A stretch of 15,927 nt of DNA from Acanthamoeba sp. SK_2022b. Taxonomy: Eukaryota > Discosea > Longamoebia > Acanthamoebidae. Under the pieces are notes generated by a model. It ran no database searches and was not told where the DNA came from. It saw only the letters and a program-made list of their open reading frames with translations. This document shows positions 1-8,928 of the stretch, piece after piece; the first letter of the stretch is position 1, and each line of letters opens with the position of its first letter. The DNA is taken from assembly GCA_027943245.1 (NCBI GenBank), contig JANDJZ010000889.1, forward strand, positions 1 through 15,927, given 5' to 3'. Both the position numbers and the translations under genes were made by a program.

Positions 1-1186
1 CACAACCCTTCGCACCTCGAGGTACGGCGGCTGCCTGCGATCGTGTCGGTGTCCATCGCCGCGGGAGCTCCCCTTGTCGTGCGCTCACATGCCTTTTGAC
101 ACACGCACGCATGCGTCGACCTCCAGGCGGCCAATCCGGTGGCTCAGGGCAAGGTCAAGGCCAAGCAGGACCTGGGCAAGGGCCGCAAGCAGGCGCTGTG
201 CATCATGGTGCACGGTGACGCCGCCATGAGCGCGCAGGGCGTCGTGCCCGAGACTCTCGTCCTATCGCAGCTCCCCGAATACTCTGTCGGTGCGCCTCCT
301 CCCCCCTCTCCCCCTATATCTTTTATGTCGACACCACTCAATGCCTTCCTTGTGTGCGTGTGTGTGTGGGTCGAGACGTGTAGGCGGTTCAATGCACGTT
401 GTGGTGAACAACCAGATCGGGTTCACGACCGACGCCCACAAGGGCCGCTCGAGCTGGTACTGCACGGACGTGCTCCGCTCGATCCACGCGCCGGCCATCC
501 ACGTCAACGCGGACGACCCCGAGGCCGTGGTCATCGCCACCCGCCTGGCCATGGACTACCTCGCCGCCTTTGGCAAGGACATCATCGTCGATCTGCACGG
601 CTACCGCAGGCACGGCCACAACGAGCTCGACGAGCCCTCCTTCACCCAGCCCCTCATGTACGACACCATTCGCGTGCGCCCCACCATCGCCAAGCTCTAC
701 GGCGAGAAGCTCATCGTACTCGCCACCCCCCACCCCCCCCTCTCCCCCCGCCTTGCCCTGCGCCTGGTGTTGTGTCTGTGAGCGCTGACCGGCGGGAACG
801 CGCGCGGGGGGCGGGGAGAGCAGAAGGAGAACGTGGTGACCGAGGAGGAGGCCAAGGCCATCAAGGACCAGGCCCGCCAGGCGCTCGACAAGGAGTTCGC
901 CGAATCGCAGAAGGCGCAGTCGACGGTAGGCCCTGCCCGCGCCCTTACTCCCTCCCGTTCGCCTTGGCGCTGATCGTCTCGCGTGCGTAGGTGGACACGA
1001 TGGGCGGCAAGTGGCAGAAGATGACCGCGCCGCAGGACATGACCGCGCCCGTCGACACCGGCTACTCGGAGGAGGGGCTCGTCAAGGTCGGCGTCGCTTC
1101 CATCAACCCCCAGGGCAAGGGCGACGCCCTCCCCGCTCCCTTCTTGCAACCGACGACGTGTGTTGCTGACGTCACGAACACAACGC

Positions 1187-1253
<67 letters not shown>

Positions 1254-3009
1254 GAGTACAACGTGCGCTTGAGCGGCCAGGATGTGGGTCGTGGCACGTT
1301 CAGCCACCGACACGTCGCCCTCACCGACCAGAAGACCAACGAGCGCGTCATCCCGCTCAACCTCATGTCCCCCGACCAGGGCAAGCTTCACGTACCGCTC
1401 CGAGCCCACCACCTCACCCCACCCCACACCTACTCCACCCACTCCACCCACCTCTTGACTCGGTGTCGCAACGCAGGTTGCCGACAGCCCGCTCTCGGAG
1501 ATGGCCGTGATGGGCTTCGGTATTCGCTCTCCCCGCGTCTTGACTGTGTGCGTAAAGTCGTTTGGCTCACACTTTGTTGTGTGTTGTGTTGTGTTGTGTT
1601 GTGTTGTGTTGTGTTGTGTTGTGTTGTGTTGTGTTGTGTTGTGTTGTGTTGTGTTGTGTTGTGTTGTGTTGTGTTGTGTGTGACAGAGTATGGGTACAGC
1701 ATGGAGGATCCGAGCACGCTCGTGCTGTGGGAGGCCCAGTTTGGCGATTTCCACAACGGAGCGCAGATCATCATCGACCAGTTCCTGAACAGCGGGGAGG
1801 ACAAGTGGTGGCGCCAATCGGCCCTCACTCTCCTCCTGCCCCACGGCTATGACGGCGCCGGCCCCGAGCACTCCTCGTGCCGCATCGAACGTTTCCTCCA
1901 GGTACAGCTCCCGCCCAACTCATCCATCCACCTGATCATGAGTTGCCTTGCGTTGTGTTGCGTGTTGTGTGCGGCACAACACACTCGCTCTGTACCTGAC
2001 TTGGTCGTGTTGGCGTGTCGGCAAACAGCTGTGCGACGGCGACAGGCTCAACCCCAGTGACATCTCGAACCTGGTGCCCAACATGCAGGTCATCAACCCC
2101 ACCACCCCGGCCAACTACTTCCACGCCCTCCGCCGTCAGGTACGCGCGCGATTGCCAGTTCCTTATTTGGTTGAAAGTTGTTATTTTATTTAATTGATAA
2201 TATATATAAATTGGAAAATAATTTTAAAAAAAAAATAAAAAATCGTATCGTCGAGTGCAGATGAAGCGTAGCTTCCGTAAGCCCATGGTCGTGGTGGGTC
2301 CCAAGACGCTCCTGCGCCACCCGCAGGCCGTGTCGGACCTCGCCGAGATGGCGCCCGGCACCTCCTTCCGGCCCGTCATCCCCGACACCACCGTCTCGCC
2401 GGCTCAGTACGCGCTACTCCCCGCCCCCCTCAGAACGTGCGAGACTGACCCGCGCGCACATGTGTACACACAGGGTGAAGCGTGTCATCATGTGCAGCGG
2501 CAAGGTCTACTACGAACTCGCGAAGCAGCGCGAGACGAAGAAGGTCGATGACGTGGCCATCATCCGCGTGGAGGTAACGTTGTCACCCGACGCTCACGCG
2601 TGGCTCAGCTTGGTGGCCCTCTGACTCCTGCCGAGCGCCTCGCCTCTCTCTCTCTCTCTCTCTCTGCAGGAGCTGTCGCCCTTCCCCTACCGGGCCTTGA
2701 CCGACGAGCTCGATAAGTACCGCAACGCCGACTCCTACAGGTGGGCCCAGGAGGAGCCCCAGAACGCCGGCATGTGGGACTACGTCGCCCCGCGCTTCTC
2801 CCGCCTCTCGGCTCCCGTACGGCGCCCCTGGCCAAACCCCCTTTTGGCTCCCCTCGCCTCCCCCAACGCCGTTAACCCCGCCTCTCCCACACGAACAAAC
2901 GCACCAGGTCAAATTGGTCGCGCGACCTCCGTCGGCCGCGCCGGCTGTGGGTCTGGGCTCCATCCACGCGCAGCAGCAGAAGGCCATCCTCGATGGCGCC
3001 TTTGCCTAA
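1..3009 (+). CDS. OGDH: 2-oxoglutarate dehydrogenase E1 component, 3' part of a multi-exon gene (5' end outside window)
   Basis: Thiamine-diphosphate-dependent E1 of the mitochondrial 2-oxoglutarate dehydrogenase complex (TCA cycle), decarboxylating 2-oxoglutarate and passing the succinyl group to E2. Exons inferred from phase and homology: 1-21, 127-289, 384-715, 821-925, 991 to about 1108-1170, 1257-1391, 1477-1519, 1687-1901, 2029-2139, 2261-2406, 2474-2573, 2670-2816, 2908-3009 (stop TAA). Family landmarks in order: NPSHLE, the [11 protein letters not shown]...[10 protein letters not shown] cofactor region, [77 protein letters not shown]-like [22 protein letters not shown], a [15 protein letters not shown] block and the C-terminal [17 protein letters not shown]. 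About 60 conserved residues expected before YNVRLSGQD are absent (see findings), so the fifth exon's 3' end is uncertain. The paralogue DHTKD1 is possible, but the motifs favour OGDH. Confidence 0.93.
1188..1252 (+). repeat. (AC)n microsatellite before an OGDH exon
   Basis: About 65 bp of almost uninterrupted AC dinucleotide, ending only a few bases before the acceptor of the YNVRLSGQD exon. It lies where conserved E1 coding sequence is missing. Confidence 0.97.
1575..1680 (+). repeat. (GTGTT)n pentanucleotide minisatellite in an OGDH intron
   Basis: About 21 near-perfect copies of the 5-bp unit GTGTT. They fill most of the intron between the exon ending MAVMGF (1519) and the exon starting EYGYSMEDP (1687). 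The long open frames here on both strands (repeats of VLCC and of HNTTQ) are products of the repeat, not genes. Confidence 0.95.
2160..2248 (+). other. AT-rich intron segment in OGDH
   Basis: The intron at 2140-2260 is almost entirely A/T, including a TATATATA stretch and a long A run. It sits between exons rich in G/C and ends in a normal GTGCAG acceptor. Nothing coding is seen in it. Confidence 0.85.
2645..2666 (+). repeat. (CT)n tract acting as the polypyrimidine tract of an OGDH intron
   Basis: A run of CT dinucleotides leads directly into TGCAG at 2665-2669, just before the exon starting [14 protein letters not shown]. Its position fits a polypyrimidine tract. Confidence 0.8.
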
Positions 3010-3126
3010 CCCCCCCCCCCCATATTCAATTTGTGAGGAGTAGCCTCTTACGGGGCAATCGCTCCGCAATTCCCTACAGGGAAACCTTATTCCCGTCTAT
3101 CCACCTTCCCGCCAAAATCTTAGCAC

Positions 3127-3188
3127 ATTCTTGTGTAAATTGTGAAATTCCACCCCCATTCTTGTGTAAATTGGCAAATTCCACCCCC
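3127..3188 (+). repeat. 31-bp tandem duplication in the OGDH 3' region
   Basis: Two adjacent 31-bp units (3127-3157 and 3158-3188) start ATTCTTGTGTAAATTG and end AAATTCCACCCCC. They differ at only two or three bases in the middle. The unit lies about 120 bp after the stop codon, so it is probably transcribed as 3' UTR. Confidence 0.9.
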
Positions 3189-4245
3189 AAAAAAAAACCT
3201 CTCCAATGCACACACTTCACTCTCGCCTGTTATTATTTGTTTTATTTGTTGGTCTCGAGTAGTAGTCGATCATGGCACGGGAGCTAGCGGCCACCTCTTG
3301 CTCACGCAGTCGGGGAGCCTTGTGTCTTCAGTGGACCTGAGAAGCACCTATCTCGGCCAAAGCGGGGTTAGTGGAGCAAGGAGAGGCAGAGAGAGAGAGA
3401 GAGAGAAATGGCTTTTGTCTTTGGTTTGAGTAGGGGGTGGGGTGTCATAGTCGAGAGGGGGCGTCACGGACGCTACGAGGCTCGCCCCCGAAGGGGTAAG
3501 CCTCGCTGGGCGCGAAACAGCCTTACCTCGCCCCCAGGCCAACACCGCTCGGAGCACCGGGCGCGGCGACAGCCCGCACAGGCAGAGGTCGAACGATGGT
3601 CAAGTGGTTGACGTGGGGAGCGCGAAGAGGTGGGCAACGGCCGTGCGGTGTGTGGAAGACCCGGGGGGAACAGGAGAAGATGGAGGCCGCAGCAGAGAGG
3701 ACCGCGGGTCCAGCACGCTGGGACCGAGGGAGTTGCGACGAGGGGCGAACCCTCCCCCACCACAGCAGCAGAGAACGGTACGGCCATAGGTGTTGCCACC
3801 TGCCGCACCGTCTCCCTCCAGGTCGGCCAGCGTGAGCACCGCAGCGGCCTGCCCCTTGCAGTCCTCCATCGCCTGCCTGCCCCCCGAAGGGCCCAACCGG
3901 CACACAGCACGGGCGAGGCCACTCCCCGGCTCCACGTACGACCACAGGACCACGTCTCCCAGCAGCCACGGAGGGTGCAGGTGTAAGGCCTTACCCGATG
4001 CGCGAGCGGTGATGCTGGAGTTGATGCGAGAGGCCCACGCCCATGCGCGAGTCCGGTCGGTTCGCCCACCCTATGGTGCCGACTAATCTTTTTCATCTGG
4101 CAGCGGAGAGGAGTTGGAGAAGCGAGAGCGAGATCTGTGAACTGGGTCAGAATGGGGTGGGCGCCAGGGTCTGTCCTTTGTCTTTTTGGGCTTGGGTGGA
4201 AAAGGATTTGCAGAATAAAAAGCACCCGAGTAGAGCCAACCCAAA

Positions 4246-4268
4246 CGTTCAATCGCATCGATTGAACG
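4246..4268. repeat. Perfect inverted repeat, 10-bp arms with a 3-nt loop
   Basis: CGTTCAATCG (4246-4255), the loop CAT, then CGATTGAACG (4259-4268). The arms are exactly complementary and pairing stops at an A/A mismatch on the outside. It lies about 275 bp upstream of the Cys-rich gene, and an AATAAA sits about 30 bp further upstream. Its function is unknown. Confidence 0.85.
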
Positions 4269-4543
4269 AATGGGTGTTCGTAAGAGATGTCCATGGTCTC
4301 CCTCCACTCCCTTTCGAGAGAGGAGAGGACCAAGAACGAAGTATCTTAGGGTTAGAACATGGTGGGCGCCACCCCTCATCCCCAAAGATCTCGCTCGCCC
4401 TGCTCCCTCCGCTTACAGAACCGCCACAAAGAACCAGATACTTTCGCGCAAAAAATAGGCGGAAACAAATTGTTGCGGACACCCCTTGATTGAATTGCCA
4501 TCTTAAGCACTGGGCAGCCAAGAACAAGCCAAGAAGGGCAAGC

Positions 4544-5411
4544 ATGATGAGACAGCGGACAGCGGCGGTCTTGAGCATATGCTTCCTGGCGCTCATCTCC
4601 CATTGTGAGGGGGTGAGCGTCAAGAGCGCGAACCAAGCTCGAGCGGGCTATGGCGCCAAGCACAGCTGCAAGCTGGTGCGACCCTCAGCACGAGTCAAGT
4701 GGAGAAGGCTCACGCTGTTTAGTCTATGACCTCTACAGAACCAAGTCTTCTTCTCCAATGACAATGGGACGGGATGCGGGCAATGTGTGCCGGGCACGAC
4801 AGGACAGTGGCGGGTAGTGGGAGCCCCGTCGAATGAGAATCTGCGTGTTCGCTACTGCCCACCACCACAACCAGGTTACGAGAACTTGGAGTGCCAAGGA
4901 AGGGACGCCGTGCATAACCCCTCAGGCTATTACTGCGGGATCAATGAGTACTGCACAGACGCCGGTGAGTGTAGAGCCCTCAAGTCTTCTCCGCGCTACA
5001 ACAGCGAGTGTCAGGGAGATCCAAGCGTGGACGATTGCGGAGTGGGGTTGTACTGTGTCTTTCACCGTTGCGTCATCTGCGAAGAAGGTAACACCGCTGA
5101 ACATACGTCCGATGGGCTCAGGCGCTGATGAGTCTGGGATTGGGACAGGAACATCCGTGGACTTGTCCCTGCAACGTAGCTTTGACGTGCGAGTGATGCA
5201 GGGCGTGTGCAGCAATGGGGAGTACCTCCTCCCCACCTCGTGGAAGTTGTACTCCTCACAGCCCACCTCGGTGTTCCTGTTCACCACCTTCCTCGCAAGC
5301 TGCGTCGTGGCGGCAGTCTTCGTCGTGCAGTGGTTGGTTCGTGAAGTCGTCCACCGCATGTACTACTCGATGCGCCTGCGACGCCTTGTCGAGCGAACAA
5401 CAAAGAAATGA
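4544..5411 (+). CDS. Cys-rich secreted / type I membrane protein, unknown function
   Basis: I do not recognise a family. Proposed exons are 4544-4675, 4739-5087 and 5122-5411 (TGA at 5409-5411); the phases join. The ATG at 4544 (a second follows at 4547) gives a good signal peptide: MMRQRTAAVLSICFLALISH, then CEG. The ectodomain has Cys-paired units, including GCGQC, a repeat-like ECQG...YYCGINEYC...C and a second ECQG...DCGVGLYC...RCVIC. Near the C terminus a hydrophobic segment (VFLFTTFLASCVVAAVFVV) precedes a basic tail ending ERTTKK, which suggests a single-pass protein of about 256 residues with a short cytosolic tail. The last intron would be only 34 nt. If it is not spliced, the protein ends at 5128 without the membrane anchor. 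A surface receptor or adhesion role is possible but unproven. Confidence 0.7.
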
Positions 5412-5512
5412 GGAAAGTGGAGGACTTGTTGCTGTTTGTAAATAACCCGATAACTGCAGCTCACCAAAGACCGAGAACGCTTGCTCAATAGCGAAGTACA
5501 AGCCACGAAGCC

Positions 5513-8500
5513 TTAAAAGTTCATGACCTCGATCTTCTCCCTCTTCTTGGTCGACTCCTTCTTGGTCGATTTCTTCTTGTCGTCCTTCTCCTTCTTCTCC
5601 TTGGACGTCTTCTTGCTCTTCTTTTCCTTTTCTTTCTCCTTCTCCTTCTCCTTCTCCTTGGGCGAAGTCAAGGTCCCCGACTTCTTCGTAGACTTGGCCG
5701 GCTTCTCCTTGGACATGACCAGGGAAGGCGATGACGAGTTGACCAGCGACCCTCGGCTGAGACTCGGCGGAGTCCCGCTTGCCCGAGGGCTCTTGGACAG
5801 TACCACCGGGATTGACGACGAGGAGGAGGAGCTGAGGCTGGCCTTCTTCCTCTTCTCCTCGTCGAGCCAGTTGCGGTAGAGCGTGGCGGCCTCGTCATCG
5901 GACGGCATGCGCGCAAACAGGCTGTTTCCCTCGGCAGCGATTTTCTTGAGTTGCATCACGACCTTGGCGAAGCTCGGCCTCTTCTGCGGGTCTGTTGCAG
6001 TTGGGTCGTGGGCCGAACGGTGAGTGCCGGTGCGTGTGGGGGGGGGGGCAAGATAGTCGAATGCGCGCGTACCGGGGTGCCAGCACTCAGAGATGAGATT
6101 GGCCAGGACCTGAGGCACGTATGGTGGGATATGCGGGCGGTAGCGGTCCTCGACAATGAAGTAGCACAGCTTGAACTTGGGCACCAGCTTATAATGAGAA
6201 TGACAACAACAAAGATAAAAACGTCAGCGTGTCGATATCAACAGGACTGGAGAAACGTTGTCAATCTTACCTCATCATAGGGTTCCTCCCTGGTCATGAG
6301 TTCCCACAAGATGATGCCGAAAGAGTACACATCGATCGGGAATGAGTAGTCCTTCTTACCTTCGAGGATCTCGGGCGCCACTGTCAAGCAAGGGGTTAAT
6401 CTCATATTTCTTATAAGATATAAAAAATAAAATCATTAATGTGATGGTCGTACTCCACTGTGATGTGCCTCTGCCCATGGTCAAGACGGATCTGTTTCCC
6501 TTGGCTCGCATCCATCTCGACATACCCAGGTCGGCGATCTTGACCATGACCGGATGTTGATCGGGTCTTCGCAGGTCTCCGGCGACCTAGTTAGATTGGA
6601 GCGGCAGGCGGGCGCGTGTTTCGTTAGTGGCCACTATCGACGCTTCTATTGCACTGGCTAATGGTTGCTTACCAGGATATTCTCCGACTTGAGATCACGA
6701 TGCAGCACGCTCTTGTCGTGGAGGTACGCCATGCCATCCGCGATTTCTTTTGTGCCACGAAATAGATATTTTTAAGAGAGAGAATATATATAGAAGAAGA
6801 ATCAGCAAACGTGCGAGAGGAAGGGAGCTCTGTTCTGGGAGCCTCCAGGGACAGTCGCGTACCGGAAGCGATTCTGATTCGCATGGGCCAGGGGATGGCC
6901 TTCTTGCGGTCGTGCAGCAGCTCCCACAGGTTTCCGTTCTCCACCAGTTCGGTCACCAGGTAGGCGCTCGGTGGCTCGCCATTACCTCCCAGAAAACGGA
7001 TCATGTTGGGGTGGTCCAATTGGCTGCGGATGAGGGCAGTGAGTCTGGCTCGTTCTCGCAAGAAAACAAAGCAATCGTTGGCCCGTAAGGCGACCTACCT
7101 GGTGAGCCATAGTTCGCGCTTGAAGTCAGAGAGCTCCTCGGGGACCAGGTCCGGGCAGTGAAACGTCTTGAGCGCCACGTATTGGTTCTTGGCCTTCCAA
7201 AGCGCCTTGTGTACTCTGTCGGCCATTCGCGCTCATTTAGCCAGCCGCAACGCGTTGGGGTTCTAACCGAGGGAGCGTACTTGCACAAGGTGCCGTGGCC
7301 AATCTGCTGGCCCACTTCGAGCTCGCTCAGCTCGATTTGTACTGTGTCAAAGGAGAGGTGTGAGCGTACGTACTAATGAGCCAATCTTAAACTCGGGTGG
7401 CTGTGAGCTTGGGGGGAGGAGGTGGAACAAAGGGGGCGTTACCCTTGTTGCCGAAGGTGGTCGCCTCCTCGCGGTCTTGTGTGTCAAAGAGTCGCGACTT
7501 CTGCACTCTCTCGAGTCGTTTCACAATCTCTTTGAACAGTGGGCGCTTTTCGGGGTCCGGATGCCAGCAAGCGTTCATGAGGTCGGCCCTGCGGTACAGG
7601 AGAAAGTGTTGAGGCCGGGGCACAACTGAGTGCACATCATGGACCAACCTCGTACCATTCTCGGGGGCAATCCCTCGGGATCACGGGGCGCTCGCCAGCC
7701 ATCACCTTGAGGGGAATCTGCATTGGAGGCGCGGAAGGCACTCGTCAGGTGACATCGGAAATGGGCTTCTTGGGAGCAAAGACATGTCCTCCTACCTTGA
7801 AGTGTGGTTTGATGTCGATGTAAGGCTGCTCCCTGGTTGTGATCTCCCAGATTATGAGTCCGAAGCTGTAGACGTCCACAGGGAAGGAGTAGTTATCGTC
7901 CTTCTCAAAAATCTCCGGGGCCACTGCACCACAGGATCGGGTGAGTAACGACACCAGAATCTGGATACACCCGCGCGCGCGCAACAGATCACAGCGTCGT
8001 ACTGTATTGTGGTGTTCCTCTTCCTTGGGTCATCATGGCTTCCTTGTTGGTTTCCTTCAGCTTGGCCACGCCAAGATCGGCCAACTTTACAACAACATCG
8101 GCCTCGGGATCGACAGACATGACCTGCGCGTGGAGGCGACGAGCTGTTAGCAGCTGTCGCGCCATCGCGGAGGAGACCGCACACGAGAAGGCGATGCCGT
8201 TACCAACAAGTTCTCAGGCTTCAAATCTCTGTGAATAACGCTCCTGGAGTGGAGGTACTCCATCGCCTTCGCTGCGTCAAGGAGACAGCGCAACCGCAGG
8301 GAGAACGGGAAAGGTGCCATTTTGGCCTATTGTAGTTTTCCATCGTGAGAAAGGTGATTACGAGAGCGCGCGGAACGCCGGAAAGCAGAGCGTCTACCTG
8401 AATCAGGTCGTGGACAGTGCCGTAGGGGGCAAGTTCCATGATCAAGTACACTTGGGGCGGCTGAGAGCAGCCACCGAGGAAGTGAATGATATTGGGGTGT

Positions 8501-8928
8501 TGCATTTCTCTGTGGGGTGAAAAGAACGGGTAAGCTTTGTGGCCCGAGGACAGGGAGAAGGTGGGCTGGTACCTTGTGAGCATGACCTCGCGCTGGAAGT
8601 CATGAATATCCTCTGGTATGAGGTCCGGCACGTGGAAGGTCTTCAGCGCCACCTGCATTTGGCAATCAAGGTCAAAAGTGGTTTGATTGAATGATTGATT
8701 ATGCGATTTTTGGTAACGCACGTCCATGTCTCGCGCAATCCAATATGCCTTGTGCACTTGGCATAGCGCACCCGCCCCGAGCAACTTGCCCTTCTCAATA
8801 TCATTCAAACTGATGAGAGCGGGATCTTTTGATTTGAAGGGGGTTGGTTAGCTGTATCCGATTCGATTTTCTGGCCAAAATGAAGTACCTTTTCCCTTTT
8901 TCTCAGAGCTGGATGATTGATTTCCCAT
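5513..8928 (-). CDS. Tandem dual-domain protein kinase (TKL-like), predicted N-myristoylated, Lys-rich tail
   Basis: Seventeen exons (high to low): 8928-8889, 8825-8722, 8652-8573, 8509-8398, 8326-8204, 8123-8003, 7923-7796, 7717-7656, 7588-7443, 7341-7281, 7215-7099, 7023-6863, 6746-6673, 6586-6454, 6380-6271, 6187-6073, 5991-5513. All phases join and give 2166 nt, 721 residues. The start MGNQSSSSEKK fits an N-myristoylation signal. Kinase domain 1, about residues 22-283: G-loop GAGALCQV, K52 in VALKTF, E70, HRDLKPEN with D146, DLG at 169-171, APE 195-197. Kinase domain 2, about 312-585: GHGTLCKV, K342, E360, HRDLKSEN with D436, DLG 462-464, APE 489-491. Both keep the catalytic K/E/D/D set, so both look active. 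The tail (586-721) is Ser-rich, then Lys/Glu repeats. The HPNxIxFLGG style and DPxKRP ending suggest TKL-type Ser/Thr kinases; substrates are unknown. A split into two genes is unlikely, because the exon pair 7443/7341 joins in phase across the linker. Confidence 0.92.
5600..5665 (-). repeat. Lys/Glu codon repeat in the kinase C-terminal tail
   Basis: Purine-rich repeats on the sense strand (AAG/GAG/AAA codons) encode alternating KEKEKE runs and neighbouring K-rich blocks. The charged, probably disordered tail could bind nucleic acid or acidic membranes. Confidence 0.8.

Larger units (their letters stand above)
3010..4543. other. Gene-poor interval of about 1.5 kb; no gene supported
   Basis: This stretch follows the OGDH stop. 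The first few hundred bases probably hold the OGDH 3' UTR. It also contains a C run at 3010-3019, a 31-bp tandem duplication (3127-3188), an A run (3188-3196), a GA tract (about 3387-3406), a 12-bp palindrome GTAAGGCCTTAC (3983-3994), and a hairpin at 4246-4268. Open frames exist on both strands, but none has recognisable domains or clear exon structure. The most protein-like piece is on the minus strand at about 3774-3953. The final part must contain the promoter of the gene starting at 4544. Confidence 0.6.

Noticed and set aside
697..1272. Open frames with VCVCVC or THTHTH runs around 1188-1252
   Set aside because: They are translations of the (AC)n microsatellite; neither side matches a protein outside OGDH.
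1062..1871. Long minus-strand open frame with HNTTQ and VCVC repeats
   Set aside because: It is produced by the pentanucleotide and CA repeats and lies antisense to clear OGDH exons.
3473..4333. 286-codon minus-strand open frame
   Set aside because: It is rich in Arg, Cys and Pro as expected of a chance frame in GC-rich DNA, with no domain, and other frames overlap it equally well.
5523..5879. Plus-strand frame with FSFSFSF and SSFSFFS runs
   Set aside because: It is the complement of the Lys/Glu-repeat tail of the kinase gene, whose reading frame joins in phase with the kinase domain.
7387..7647. Stop at 7387 as the end of a separate kinase gene
   Set aside because: A GTAACG donor at 7442 joins in phase with the acceptor before 7341, and the total exon length of the fused gene is a multiple of three. 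A separate second gene would lack a start codon before its G-loop.
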